Source of the DNA: Desulfofustis sp964433645
Lineage (GTDB): Bacteria; Desulfobacterota; Desulfobulbia; Desulfobulbales; Desulfocapsaceae
Reading direction: 5' to 3'
Assembly: GCA_964433645.1 (NCBI GenBank)
Contig: CAYSSK010000006.1
Location: 5,325-69,324 of the forward strand
DNA: 64,000 nucleotides
The position numbers and the translations under genes were made by a program. Position 1 is the first letter of the stretch; each line of letters opens with the position of its first letter. The notes below the pieces were generated by a model. That model saw only the letters and a list, made by a program, of their open reading frames with translations. It had not been told where the DNA came from and ran no database searches. Shown piece by piece: positions 47,431-57,154 of this stretch.

Positions 47431-49539
47431 CTAGAAATCCAGCGTGAATTCGTACGTGATTCCCGAACGATCGAAATGGCGGATGACTTTCTGCAGATCA
47501 CGCAGTTCGGCAACCTCGAAATGCAGCCTCCAGGACTGGTGGTCGCCGGGCAGATCAGACGCTACGACAATATCGTGCATCTTCATGTGGCTCGGTGCCG
47601 AGGCGACAATGGCCAGTACTTCTTCCCGTCCCGCTCCGGGAAACAGCACGCTCTGCGGCCTGGTGATCGGCGTGGTCCGCTCCCATGAGATATCGATGGC
47701 GTCCTCGCGCTGAAACTTGATCTCGTGCAGACGCGGGCAGTTCTTGTTATGCACCGACAATCCCTTGGTGGTCAGCAGGGCGCAGTTGGCCTTGTCCACC
47801 GGATTGGGCTTGCAGCACGATGACAGTTTGATAAAGACCGGATCCAGCGTATTGAGTTTGATCTTGTTGAACTCCCCGGTCGGCTTGGCCAGAAAACTGG
47901 TACCGGAAAACAATTCCTGCCTGATGCACTCGATTACTTCCGGCAGCCTGATTCGGCCGGTACCGATCTGTCGGAAGAGCCGTTCCTTGTCCTTGAGGGA
48001 AAACGAAGCGACCACGCGCGACATTCCCTCGCTGTCGAGCAAATCCCGCGGCAGCCCATAACGCCTCATCTCCTGGAGCAAGGTCGCCTCGCCGATCTCC
48101 TGGGCCACCCGCTGCCCACGCTGACGGAAGCTTCTGGCCAGTTCAGCGCGGGCCTTCGGGGTCTGGCACAATTGAAGCATTTCCTGCCGAAAAGCCACTT
48201 TTTCCCGGGCGCGGATAATGGTTACCATCTGGCCGTCCTGCAGGAGATAATCAGGGCTCACCCGCTGATTTCTGATCTTCGCGCCGATACAGGTCAGACC
48301 GATCTCGGTGTGGACCCGGAAAGCAAAATCGAGGACGGTTGCTCTGATCGGTAAACAGATCAAATCCCCGCGCGGCGTATACGTGTAGTTTTCCTTCATA
48401 CCGCCGGCCGCGATCAATTCGCGATAGGAGACTGTTTCATCGGAACCGATAATATCGAGCATCTCCTGCAACTCCAGGATGAACTTGCCCTGTTTGCCCT
48501 GCCTCGAGCTCCAATTGCGAAACAACCCGCGCTGGGCCTTGCGGGCCATCTCGCTGGTTCTGATCTTGAAAAGAAAGCGCTGCCCGCTGATGATGGCCCG
48601 GGCGTGCAACCCCTGGTAACCGGTCGGCTTCGGGTTGGCGATAAAATCCCGAATGGTCCGGGGAATGGGGCGAAAGGTCTGGTTGACGATGCCCAGCGCC
48701 CGGTAACAATCATCAACCGAATTGGCGATGATCAGGATTTCGACCGGAGTTTCGATCTGCTGCAGCAAGATTCGGTTTGCCGTGTCATAATAGGCCCAGA
48801 GGTCTTTGATACGACGTGATATCTCGCATTTCAACCGGGCGTCTTTGGCGGCGATGCGCAGCTGTTCGAGAATATGCTGGGAAATTTCGGAGTCGGCCAG
48901 CTGCTTGATGTGATTACTCAACTTGGCGCCCTGTTTCGGGAACTTGTAGGACAGAGCCAGGTTGTACATCTCTCGTTTCATGTTGAACAGTCCAAAGACC
49001 GTGGCCAGCGGGGCATAGATATCGAGCGTCTCGTCGGCGATCCGCTGCCTTTTGTTCCTCGGCATGGCCCGCAGGGTCCTCAGATTGTGCAATCGATCGG
49101 CAAGCTTGACGAGCATCACTTCGGGACGCAGTGCGGCTCCGGAGAAAATCTTGCGATGCACCAGCTTGCTGTCAACCTGGCGATCTCCAGAGCGATGCGT
49201 GACCTTGGTACACCCCTCGACGATGGCCTGGACATACGATCCGAAATGTTCGCCGACCACGTCCGAGGTAACCGCTTCCACATCTTCGACGGTATCGTGC
49301 AAGAGTGCGGCGGCAAGGATTTCCGGGTCGGTGATGTCCATCTCTTCAGCAAGAATTTTGGCGACAGAGCACGGGTGCAGGATATAGGCGTCCCCGGACC
49401 GTCGCCACTGATCATAATGCGCTTTCTCGGCAAACGCCAGTGCGTCCCAGAAGACCTGTTCGAACGGACGGTCCACGACGTAGTGCCGCATCTGGTCACG
49501 GTATGCGTCGAGGTCGAAAGGGGTTTTTATCATCTGCAT
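47431..49539 (-). CDS. Rel/SpoT-family (p)ppGpp hydrolase with degenerate synthetase
   Basis: A 702-residue protein with the full long-RSH layout: HD hydrolase (about 25-190), synthetase-like domain (about 235-370), TGS (about 395-455), helical, zinc-finger (SSCCKPNPVDKA ... NKNCPRL) and ACT. Hydrolase residues are intact: RRSGDAYILHP, HDTVEDVE, and KLADRLHNL. In the synthetase, the YDLxAxR motif reads ETPVEILIIA (Asp and Arg lost), EVQIRT reads LFKIRT (Glu lost), and GIAAHW reads GLFRNW (His lost). It therefore probably only degrades (p)ppGpp. Start choices are 49539 or 49533. Confidence 0.88.
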   Translation of the reverse strand: MQMIKTPFDLDAYRDQMRHYVVDRPFEQVFWDALAFAEKAHYDQWRRSGDAYILHPCSVAKILAEEMDITDPEILAAALLHDTVEDVEAVTSDVVGEHFGSYVQAIVEGCTKVTHRSGDRQVDSKLVHRKIFSGAALRPEVMLVKLADRLHNLRTLRAMPRNKRQRIADETLDIYAPLATVFGLFNMKREMYNLALSYKFPKQGAKLSNHIKQLADSEISQHILEQLRIAAKDARLKCEISRRIKDLWAYYDTANRILLQQIETPVEILIIANSVDDCYRALGIVNQTFRPIPRTIRDFIANPKPTGYQGLHARAIISGQRFLFKIRTSEMARKAQRGLFRNWSSRQGKQGKFILELQEMLDIIGSDETVSYRELIAAGGMKENYTYTPRGDLICLPIRATVLDFAFRVHTEIGLTCIGAKIRNQRVSPDYLLQDGQMVTIIRAREKVAFRQEMLQLCQTPKARAELARSFRQRGQRVAQEIGEATLLQEMRRYGLPRDLLDSEGMSRVVASFSLKDKERLFRQIGTGRIRLPEVIECIRQELFSGTSFLAKPTGEFNKIKLNTLDPVFIKLSSCCKPNPVDKANCALLTTKGLSVHNKNCPRLHEIKFQREDAIDISWERTTPITRPQSVLFPGAGREEVLAIVASAPSHMKMHDIVVASDLPGDHQSWRLHFEVAELRDLQKVIRHFDRSGITYEFTLDF

Positions 49540-49680
49540 CAATCCATCTGCCGTCTCGCGTCGGGCCGTTGCCCGTCGCCAACTGTTAACTTTAAGTCGC
49601 TGGGCGGAAAAGGCAATCCCTTACTGCATATCACAAATCGATCAAACAGGGAAAAAATCATGCACGATCCGGTGCGCCCC

Positions 49681-49689
49681 TGCTATAGT
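49681..49689 (+). promoter_or_regulatory. Possible extended -10 promoter of rnr
   Basis: TGC followed by TATAGT, with a poor -35. Leader about 130 nt. The divergent interval 49540-49821 shows no supported gene. Confidence 0.35.
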
Positions 49690-49821
49690 TCACGTACCTG
49701 CTTCTCGGCTGAGAGATCAACCGGGGAGCCACCACAGCTGATCGACGGTGCCGCACCGCCGGCGTGTCACACGCCGCCGCTCGGACCATTGATTTCAGCA
49801 CCATCTCCACTATCGGCGGCC

Positions 49822-52074
49822 ATGAGCAAAAATCGCAGCTACCGAAAACATCGGTCCAAAACCAGATTTGCCGGCACGCCAAGACCAAGACACCCGGCTC
49901 CCTCGGTCGCCGAAACACGGTTGCGTAACCGTATCCTGGCGACGCTCTATCGCTTCGAAAGCCCCCTTGGCGTAAGCGACATCGTCAAGGCACTCGATCT
50001 GCCGCGCTCCGGCAAGCATGAAGTCCAACACGGTCTGACTCTGCTGGAGCGGGAGGGACTTGTGCGACCGGGCGGGAAAAAAAGCTACCGCCTGAGCACC
50101 CGCCATCCCCTGGCCGAGGCAACCATTGCCATGAGTCCATCCGGACATGCCTTTGCCACCGAGCTGTCACGCCGTCCGGACACCATGGGCTCGGACCGGG
50201 CCAAGGACCCGTACATCGCACCGGCCCGTCTTTATTCCGGCCTGCACGGTGATCGGGTTCTGGTTGCAATCACCCCTTCCCGTCGTCCGGGAAAAACCGA
50301 AGCCGAGGTGCTCACCGTTCTGAGACGGGCAAGCCGGCAGCTGGCCGGCATCTTTAGCGCCGAAGGGCGCCACGGCACCGTTCAGCCTGACGATCAGCGC
50401 TTCCCCTTCACCATTCAGTTGAGCGCGGCGCCGCCTGCTGCGGTGGCCGATGGCGATGCGGTCATCGTCGAGCTGCACTATGCCGATGGCACGACGCCGC
50501 GTGGCGAGATTGTCGAAATCCTCGGCACCCCCACCCTGGTTGCCGTTCAGGTTCGGCTGGTGATCGACAAGCACAAACTGCCGTATCGATTCAGCGAAGC
50601 GGCAGAGCGGCAGGCCGACCTGCCGCCGCCGGACCCGGCGGCAGGCAGCCGGGAAGATCTGCGGGATAGTCTCCATGTAACTATCGACGGAGCGGATGCC
50701 AAGGATTTCGATGACGCCGTTGCCGTGAAAAAAACCAGGTCCGGCTACCGACTGCTGGTATCCATCGCCGATGTCGGCGCCTACGTCCCGGTCGACAGCG
50801 ACCTGGACCGCGAGGCTTATGAACGAGGTACCTCGGTCTATCTTCCGTCCACCGTGGTGCCGATGCTGCCGGAAAATCTCTCCAACAACCTCTGCAGCCT
50901 GCTTCCCGACACCGACCGGCTGGCGATTACCGCAATCCTCGATTTCGACCGGCAGGGCCGGCTGCGCGCCAAATCCTTTACCCGCAGTATCATCCGCAGT
51001 CATCAGCGATTTACCTACGATCTCGTTGAACAGATCGTTACCGAGCGGGACCCCGAAACCAGGCGTTCTTATAAACTGTTCCTGAAACCTCTGGAGCACG
51101 CCGCGGAACTCGCCCGGCTGCTGCAGCGCGCCCGGCAGGAGCGCGGCTCCATCGCCTTTTGTCTGCCCGAGGCCGCCGTCACGTTCGACGAGAACGGCCA
51201 GGTCGAATCGATTCGCCGGACCGAGAGGCATTTCTCCCATCAAATCATCGAAGAATTCATGCTCGCCGCCAACGAAGCGGTCGCCCAGATCTTTGTCGAG
51301 CAGGGCCGGCCACTGCTCTTTCGCATTCACGACCTGCCGTCGGCCGAAAAAATCGAAGACTTCATCGTCTTCTCCCGGACTCTCGGCCTGAAATTGCCCG
51401 GCAAACCGGCAACAGCCGAATGGTATAATCAGCTGATCGAACAGGTTCGCAACACCCCGCACGAATATATCGTCAACAACCTGCTGCTCAGGACCATGCA
51501 GCAGGCCCGATACAGTGCCGAAAACGTCGGCCATTTCGGCTTGGCATCCCTGCATTACGCCCATTTTACGTCGCCGATCAGGCGATACCCGGACCTGATC
51601 GTTCATCGCCTGCTCTGCCGGCTGATGGCGAGCAAAGGGAAAAAACCACCGAAATCTCCGGCCACAGTCAGCCCGGCACCGTCGTTATCGGACGACGCCC
51701 TTCATCTCTCTTGGCGGGAACGAATCGCCGTCGGTGCCGAACGCGACATGATCGATCGACTGAAACGACAATTCATGGCCCGCCACCTCGGAGAAAGCTT
51801 TGCTGCCGTCATTTCCGGGGTCGGCGAAACCGCCTGCTACGTCGAACTGCTTGACTTCTCGGTCGACGGTATCGTATCTTTGTCGACCCTTACCGACGAT
51901 TACTACATCCTCGATGAAAAGCGTCATCGTCTGGTCGGGGATACGAGCGGCAGAACACTGCAGATCGGAGATCTGGTTCGTGTTACCCTGCACGATGTGG
52001 GAGGGCGGCACAACGCAATCTCTTTCCGGCTCGAGCGCGAAACGGAACAGAGCATGTCTCCTCGCCGGCGGTAA
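49822..52074 (+). CDS. rnr: Ribonuclease R
   Basis: A 750-residue 3'-5' exoribonuclease that degrades structured RNA. Domains: a winged-helix N-terminus (about 35-95, LPRSGKHEVQHGLTLLEREG), two cold-shock domains, the RNB catalytic domain with its Asp cluster GADAKDFDDAV (about 288-298), YAHFTSPIRRYPDL, and a C-terminal S1 domain followed by a basic tail. The ATG at 49822 gives a normal length; the open frame continues far upstream but overlaps the divergent Rel gene. Confidence 0.93.
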   Translation: MSKNRSYRKHRSKTRFAGTPRPRHPAPSVAETRLRNRILATLYRFESPLGVSDIVKALDLPRSGKHEVQHGLTLLEREGLVRPGGKKSYRLSTRHPLAEATIAMSPSGHAFATELSRRPDTMGSDRAKDPYIAPARLYSGLHGDRVLVAITPSRRPGKTEAEVLTVLRRASRQLAGIFSAEGRHGTVQPDDQRFPFTIQLSAAPPAAVADGDAVIVELHYADGTTPRGEIVEILGTPTLVAVQVRLVIDKHKLPYRFSEAAERQADLPPPDPAAGSREDLRDSLHVTIDGADAKDFDDAVAVKKTRSGYRLLVSIADVGAYVPVDSDLDREAYERGTSVYLPSTVVPMLPENLSNNLCSLLPDTDRLAITAILDFDRQGRLRAKSFTRSIIRSHQRFTYDLVEQIVTERDPETRRSYKLFLKPLEHAAELARLLQRARQERGSIAFCLPEAAVTFDENGQVESIRRTERHFSHQIIEEFMLAANEAVAQIFVEQGRPLLFRIHDLPSAEKIEDFIVFSRTLGLKLPGKPATAEWYNQLIEQVRNTPHEYIVNNLLLRTMQQARYSAENVGHFGLASLHYAHFTSPIRRYPDLIVHRLLCRLMASKGKKPPKSPATVSPAPSLSDDALHLSWRERIAVGAERDMIDRLKRQFMARHLGESFAAVISGVGETACYVELLDFSVDGIVSLSTLTDDYYILDEKRHRLVGDTSGRTLQIGDLVRVTLHDVGGRHNAISFRLERETEQSMSPRRR

Positions 52075-52105
52075 AAAAAAGCTCTGGAGGCCTGCGCCGA
52101 TAAGG

Positions 52106-52147
52106 CCCCGGATCGCCGCCACGTCGATCCGGGGTTCCTGTTTTGCC
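52106..52147 (+). terminator. Terminator after rnr
   Basis: Perfect 10-bp stem CCCCGGATCG / CGATCCGGGG with a 9-nt loop, then TTCCTGTTTT. It lies about 30 bp after the rnr stop. Confidence 0.75.
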
Positions 52148-52246
52148 GCTTGACTTACACCCGTTTTTCGCATATTCAATTGAAAAGAATAGCGATTATA
52201 AATCAGGTCAAACTGCCTGCGAACCCAACGCACCTGGAGGAATATA

Positions 52247-52762
52247 ATGGAAGAAACAAGCTGGTTCATGGCGCTGCTGGGCAATCCTTTTGCCAAAGGA
52301 CTCGCTCTCGGACTCGTCTTATGTATTATCATCTATATTCGAGGATTTCTCAGACGAGTAGAACTCTCCAAAGAAGTAGATCGACTCAGGGCACACCTGC
52401 ACACCAAACTGGAGATCGATTCAGCGGAAAACGAGCGTCGGAAAGCCGAACTTGAACGACTGAAACAGGAACGCGACAACCTGCGTATCACCGTTCAGTC
52501 GCTCAACCAAAAACCGGGCAGGAAGGAGATCCGGCAATACTTCATTTATCAGACGGCCCTTGACATCATGTTCGAAAAGGCCCCCGGTTTCGCTCCGGCC
52601 TGGCAGATCACCTTGAAAGAGGCTGAAAGCCTCTTTGAAAAATCAGAAAGAGGCGTGGTCCCACTGCTCAAACGCCTCAAGCCGACAACACCGGACAAAC
52701 AGGCGGAAGAATACGAAAAAATCAGTCGAATTTCGCTGGAGGATTCGAGCAGGAAGGACTAG
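52247..52762 (+). CDS. Membrane-anchored coiled-coil protein
   Basis: A 171-residue protein of unknown function. One N-terminal membrane segment (about 14-34, AKGLALGLVLCIIIYI) is followed by a coiled coil (about 38-90, heptads of Leu and charged residues) and a charged helical C-terminus. The ATG has CTGGAGG upstream. No family is recognised. It is monocistronic between the rnr terminator and the assembly gap. Confidence 0.7.
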   Translation: MEETSWFMALLGNPFAKGLALGLVLCIIIYIRGFLRRVELSKEVDRLRAHLHTKLEIDSAENERRKAELERLKQERDNLRITVQSLNQKPGRKEIRQYFIYQTALDIMFEKAPGFAPAWQITLKEAESLFEKSERGVVPLLKRLKPTTPDKQAEEYEKISRISLEDSSRKD

Positions 52763-52769
52763 CCGCTGC

Positions 52770-52869
52770 NNNNNNNNNNNNNNNNNNNNNNNNNNNNNNN
52801 NNNNNNNNNNNNNNNNNNNNNNNNNNNNNNNNNNNNNNNNNNNNNNNNNNNNNNNNNNNNNNNNNNNNN
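52770..52869. other. Assembly gap (100 N)
   Basis: Exactly 100 N, the conventional length for a gap of unknown size between contigs of a scaffold. Linkage across it is therefore inferred by the assembler, and genes may be missing. Confidence 0.99.
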
Positions 52870-52881
52870 TCACTCGCACCA
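52870..52881 (+). tRNA. Probable 3' end of a truncated tRNA
   Basis: The bases right after the gap read CACTCGC-A-CCA: a possible 7-nt acceptor strand, discriminator A and encoded CCA, followed nine bases later by a terminator. The implied 5' acceptor strand GCGAGTG would suit a leucine tRNA, but identity cannot be decided because the body lies in the gap. Confidence 0.35.
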
Positions 52882-52889
52882 CCATTCCA

Positions 52890-52920
52890 GGGTTGCCGGA
52901 TCATTCCGGCAACCCTTTTC
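52890..52920 (+). terminator. Rho-independent terminator after the gap
   Basis: An 11-bp stem (GGGTTGCCGGA / TCCGGCAACCC) with a TCAT loop followed by TTTTCTCTT. It ends the transcript entering from the gap. Confidence 0.85.
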
Positions 52921-52940
52921 TCTTCCCGGATCTCTTGACC

Positions 52941-53711
52941 ATGCCTCAATCACCGACACCGCTCGACCAGGTCGCCGTGGTCCTGAAGCACCCCAAGTTT
53001 CCCGAGAATATCGGCGCCGCCGCCCGCTCGTGTTTCAATATGGGAATATCCCGGTTGATCGTCGTCCGCGACACGGTCCCCCGGTACGAGGATATGGCCA
53101 AGATGGCAACGCACAAGGCAGTTCACCTGGTTGACACCATGGAAGTGCACGCCCGTCTCGAAGACGCACTTGCTCCTTTTCATCTGGTCGTCGGCACCAC
53201 CGCCCGGCTGGGCCGGAAACGCACGGTCGAGCGTTCGCCCCGCGACATCGTCGCGGAAATCATGCCGTTGCTGCCCCACAACCGTACCGCCCTGCTCTTC
53301 GGCCCAGAGGACCGCGGCTTGACCAACGACGATCTGAAATACTGTCAACACATCTCCTGCATTCCGACCGCCGCGTTCGCCTCGCTGAACCTGGCCCAGG
53401 CGGTGGCCATTCACTGCTATGAACTCTACAATACGCTCGTTGAGCAAACCAGGGAACCGGCTGCGATGCCGGCCCTCGCCACGGTCAGACAATTGGAGGG
53501 GATGTATCACCACCTGGAAGACGCATTATTAGCTATTGATTTTCTTGATGAAAGAGGTAACATTTACTGGATGCAATCCATTCGGCGGCTATTGGGCAGA
53601 ATCAGGTTAACGGCCAAGGAGGCAAATATCATCAGGGGGGTTTGCCGGAAGTTTCTTTGGCACCAGATCAATCGATCTGACAATCTGCACAAGAAATCCG
53701 AGAATCCATGA
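52941..53711 (+). CDS. trmJ: TrmJ-type tRNA/rRNA 2'-O-methyltransferase
   Basis: A 256-residue SpoU-family enzyme that 2'-O-methylates residue 32 of tRNAs. The knotted SAM domain shows motif 1 HPKFPENIGAAARSCFNMG, motif 2 ALLFGPEDRGLTNDDL and motif 3 IPTAAFASLNLAQAVAIHCYEL. A helical C-terminal extension is typical of TrmJ. The ATG at 52941 follows the terminator. Its TGA overlaps the start of the large regulator gene (ATGA), an unusual pairing. Confidence 0.9.
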   Translation: MPQSPTPLDQVAVVLKHPKFPENIGAAARSCFNMGISRLIVVRDTVPRYEDMAKMATHKAVHLVDTMEVHARLEDALAPFHLVVGTTARLGRKRTVERSPRDIVAEIMPLLPHNRTALLFGPEDRGLTNDDLKYCQHISCIPTAAFASLNLAQAVAIHCYELYNTLVEQTREPAAMPALATVRQLEGMYHHLEDALLAIDFLDERGNIYWMQSIRRLLGRIRLTAKEANIIRGVCRKFLWHQINRSDNLHKKSENP

Positions 53712-56700
53712 TCACATCCCTCAACCTGTTATTGCAGTCAATTCCGTCAATTAAATTTTATCCCCCCCGTATCAACCAATCCCATTTAATTCAACGGTCT
53801 ACGCTTATTACCCGGCACCTTGCCGGCGCTCTTCCCTCGCGACTCTTTATCGTTATCGAAGCCCAGGCGGGCCAAGGTAAGACAACCCTTGTCCAGCAGT
53901 TCCTCGAGCACAGTCTGTTTCCTTCCATCTGGTATCAGGTCGGTCCTGAAGACAATGATCCGTTATTGCTCCTGCTCGCTCTTCGGCACGCCCTCTCGCG
54001 GGTCTTTCCCCGTTTATCGTCCGCCGGGTTGAACGCTCTTTTGGAAAACCGGCGGTTCAATGCGGAGCAACTGCAGCAGTGTGTCAACATCCTGCTCCAC
54101 GATGTCGATGCCCTGGTCGAGAAAGACACCTTCATCGTATTCGATGATCTCCACCTGCTCAGCGAAACGCAGCAGGGCCGAGATGTGCTCGATTATCTGA
54201 TCGACACGGCACCGCCGCGTCTCCATTTCATCCTGACCAGCAGGCACCCGCTCCATCTGAGGGCCAGGTCACTGCGCAGCAGTCCCCATCTCGTTTATCT
54301 GGACAGTGATGATTTGGCGCTGTCGCCGGCAGAAATCGAGGTCCTCTATGATCGGCTGCTGGGCACTACCATTTCCCGGACCGAAGCAGTCGACATTTTT
54401 TCCGTTACCAACGGCTGGATCATGGGCATCATTCTTGCTTCACATCCCTTTGCCCACAAAAACGGTCCCTTCCACCGGAAAAAACACCAAACCGGCACGG
54501 CATGCCTGTTCAACAAGGAAACAAACAACCTTCTTTTTGCCTATTTCGAGGAAGAAATCTTCTCCCACATTCCCGAACCGCTGCGAGAAACCCTGCAGAT
54601 TCTCTCCTTTCTCGATGACATTGATACCCGCCTCGCCGACAAACTCACCACCGTCGACAATCTCGCCCATCTTCTCGGAGAACTTGCCGATCGAAACCTT
54701 TTCATCTATCGACTCGATAACGAGAACCGCCTCTTCCGCTTTCATCACCTCTTCCAGGAATTTCTCCAGATGAGCGGCAGGAAGTCACTGGAAGCGGCCG
54801 CCGTTTCCCGCATCTACCAGCGTGCGGCAACCGCATACCTGAAACAGGGGCACTTTGACAAGGCCCTGAAGACCATGCAGATCAACGGCGATTTTGCCTC
54901 AATGGAACAACTCTTATATCGTCACGGCCCACACCTGGCGGCAACCGGTCAGGCTGGAACCTTGCTGGCGATCCTGCAACTCATCCCGGAGGAAATACTC
55001 AATACCCATCCCTGGCTGAGCTTCTACACCGGATTACTGGCAATCGACGTGAGCCCGCACCAAACACTGCCTCTTTTCACCTCGTGCCGGGATTGTTTTG
55101 TCGAATCCGGCGATAAAGAAGGCGAGTTGATGGCACTCACCCAGATCATTCAGTATCATTTCGCCATTTCCGGATCATATCGGGACGGTGCCGCTCTGTT
55201 GCCCAGAACCGCAGAGCTTTTCGAGAGAAACAGGACTCAGTTGTCAGACGAAGCCGCATTGCTCGCGGCCCGCAGCCTGGCCGCCGGTCTGAGCCTGTTT
55301 TCCGGGAACATTACGGCCGCCCGCCACTATGTCCGACGCGGTCTCGAGCTGGCGGCAAGACAAAAAAGCAGCACGCTGGTCGCCGCGATGCGCTTTGTCA
55401 GCGGATACATCGAACTGTTATGCGGCGACCGTCGAGCGGCCCGTCTGGAAATCGAGAAATCATACGCCCTCACCGCTCATCCGCAGGTCGGCACCAATGA
55501 CCGTCTTTCCCTGATCTTCCTGCAGCTCTTCGAACTCTCGCAGCACGGTGAGCTCCCCGCCTTTCTCCGGGCCCGGGATCTGATCGAAAGCGGCTTCGAT
55601 CGGACCATCGTCCACCAGACCGTTGTGGCGCCATATCTCACCCTGTGGTCGGCCATTACCATGATCGCCAACGGCCGGATCGTAGTCGCTCATGCGCTGC
55701 TCGACATCGGCCTGCAGACCGGCCAAACCACCGCCAATGCCCATATGGCCGGCCAATTTCTCCAGTGGCGCGCCTTTGCCCACGCCCTGCTCGGCAACGA
55801 GAAAGCCGCTCTCGAAGATCTGAAAGAGGCGCAGCGGCGGCGGGAGTCAGCCGGCGGAGTCTTCCATGCCGCCTGCCAATTGGCGATCGGCGGAGCAACC
55901 CTGGCATTGCTCAACCGCTACGACGAGGCCGCCGAAGCCCTCAGCATGGCTGAGCATCTCAGTGACTCCATGCCGTCAATAAGCGTCACGATCTGCTGCC
56001 GCGCATATCAGGCCCTGGTGGCTCTTGGTACCGGCAATCAAGCGGACGCCGCAGCCTATCTCTCCTCCTGGCTGTCCACGATGAATCATCACGGATACAG
56101 CTGTTTCTGGGGATGGGAGCCCACATCCATGACCAGGCTGGTGCGAGCCGCGCTGCAGATGGGCGTCGAACCTGTCACCGCCAGGCACCTGGCCCGAAGA
56201 CGACTCGCATCGGCTATCGACGATGCCGGCGACCTGGTCCCGCTGCTCTCGATCAACATGCTCGGATCATTTTCTCTTACCTGTGACAACCGGACATATG
56301 TCGGTCTGCAGGATCTGGCCAATCACCAACGGGAACTTTTCGGATTGCTCATTGCCAGCCCTGGTCAACGCATCAGTCAGGAACAGGTACAACTGACCTT
56401 CTGGCCGGACAGTCCTCCGGACAAGGCACGAAAATCATTTGATACCCTGATGACCCGCCTGCGCAGGACCGTGGCAGAAAAATTGTCCGTACCGGCAAGA
56501 AACTATATCGGCGTCGAAAAAGGCTATGTCCACCTCAGCAGAGTGTCCATCGACGCGATCCACTTCCTTCAGTTTGCCAGGCGTGGCTTGAAGCGGGCCA
56601 AGCAGGGTTATTGGTGGCAGGCCGGCACTCTTTTTACCAAAGCACTCGCACAGTGGGCAACCTACCGTCCGATCGATTTCTTTAACAGCGAACAGATGCT

Positions 56701-57004
56701 CGCATTTGGCGATGAGCTTACCGGGGTTTTGCGATCGCTCTGCCTGACCTGGAGTCACCACCTGATCGCCCATAACCGTGCTGAAGAAGCAATTCACATG
56801 CTGGAGATGACGAGAAACATACTCCCCGACGATGAAGATTTCATACTGCTACGTTATCAATTGTACCTGAAAGTGCAGCAGCCACTCAAGGCCCGGGAAA
56901 TTGTTTCCGCCTATTACCACGAACTGCTGCACATCGGCTGGAGCCCTGATGAGGCCGAAGAACTGGTGTTTTCCCTCACCAGCAAAGCAAAGCCAGGCCA
57001 TTGA
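53708..57004 (+). CDS. STAND/TPR/BTAD transcriptional regulator
   Basis: A 1098-residue protein. The N-terminal STAND NTPase is MalT-like, with Walker A EAQAGQGKTT (51-60), Walker B FIVFDDLHLL and HFILTSRHPL. A long TPR-like helical region spans about 370-840. The C-terminal part has a winged helix (about 855-940, INMLGSFSLTCDNR, FWPDSPPDKARKSFDTLMTRLRR) and a bacterial transcriptional activator domain (about 955-1090). MalT itself ends in a LuxR HTH; here SARP/BTAD-type domains replace it. The inducer and targets are unknown. It overlaps trmJ by 4 bp. Confidence 0.85.
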   Translation: MITSLNLLLQSIPSIKFYPPRINQSHLIQRSTLITRHLAGALPSRLFIVIEAQAGQGKTTLVQQFLEHSLFPSIWYQVGPEDNDPLLLLLALRHALSRVFPRLSSAGLNALLENRRFNAEQLQQCVNILLHDVDALVEKDTFIVFDDLHLLSETQQGRDVLDYLIDTAPPRLHFILTSRHPLHLRARSLRSSPHLVYLDSDDLALSPAEIEVLYDRLLGTTISRTEAVDIFSVTNGWIMGIILASHPFAHKNGPFHRKKHQTGTACLFNKETNNLLFAYFEEEIFSHIPEPLRETLQILSFLDDIDTRLADKLTTVDNLAHLLGELADRNLFIYRLDNENRLFRFHHLFQEFLQMSGRKSLEAAAVSRIYQRAATAYLKQGHFDKALKTMQINGDFASMEQLLYRHGPHLAATGQAGTLLAILQLIPEEILNTHPWLSFYTGLLAIDVSPHQTLPLFTSCRDCFVESGDKEGELMALTQIIQYHFAISGSYRDGAALLPRTAELFERNRTQLSDEAALLAARSLAAGLSLFSGNITAARHYVRRGLELAARQKSSTLVAAMRFVSGYIELLCGDRRAARLEIEKSYALTAHPQVGTNDRLSLIFLQLFELSQHGELPAFLRARDLIESGFDRTIVHQTVVAPYLTLWSAITMIANGRIVVAHALLDIGLQTGQTTANAHMAGQFLQWRAFAHALLGNEKAALEDLKEAQRRRESAGGVFHAACQLAIGGATLALLNRYDEAAEALSMAEHLSDSMPSISVTICCRAYQALVALGTGNQADAAAYLSSWLSTMNHHGYSCFWGWEPTSMTRLVRAALQMGVEPVTARHLARRRLASAIDDAGDLVPLLSINMLGSFSLTCDNRTYVGLQDLANHQRELFGLLIASPGQRISQEQVQLTFWPDSPPDKARKSFDTLMTRLRRTVAEKLSVPARNYIGVEKGYVHLSRVSIDAIHFLQFARRGLKRAKQGYWWQAGTLFTKALAQWATYRPIDFFNSEQMLAFGDELTGVLRSLCLTWSHHLIAHNRAEEAIHMLEMTRNILPDDEDFILLRYQLYLKVQQPLKAREIVSAYYHELLHIGWSPDEAEELVFSLTSKAKPGH

Positions 57005-57154
57005 AGGAAGCAGGGAGCTCATAACAAAAACGAATTTTCGATTACAATATCGTCACTCGATAACACCGGCATTTCTCCCTGATTGACTTCCCGACGGACT
57101 CATCCGCTCGGGGCATTGCGGAAAGACCGGCGGCCCAGGAAACTGGCCGATCCA

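Noticed and set aside
49700..49760. TPP-riboswitch-like CTGAGA upstream of rnr
   Set aside because: The other conserved THI-box elements (ACCTGA and the pyrophosphate helix) are missing, and rnr is not a thiamine gene.
48874..49821. N-terminal extension of RNase R by about 316 residues
   Set aside because: It runs antisense through the Rel gene; RNase R has normal length from 49822.
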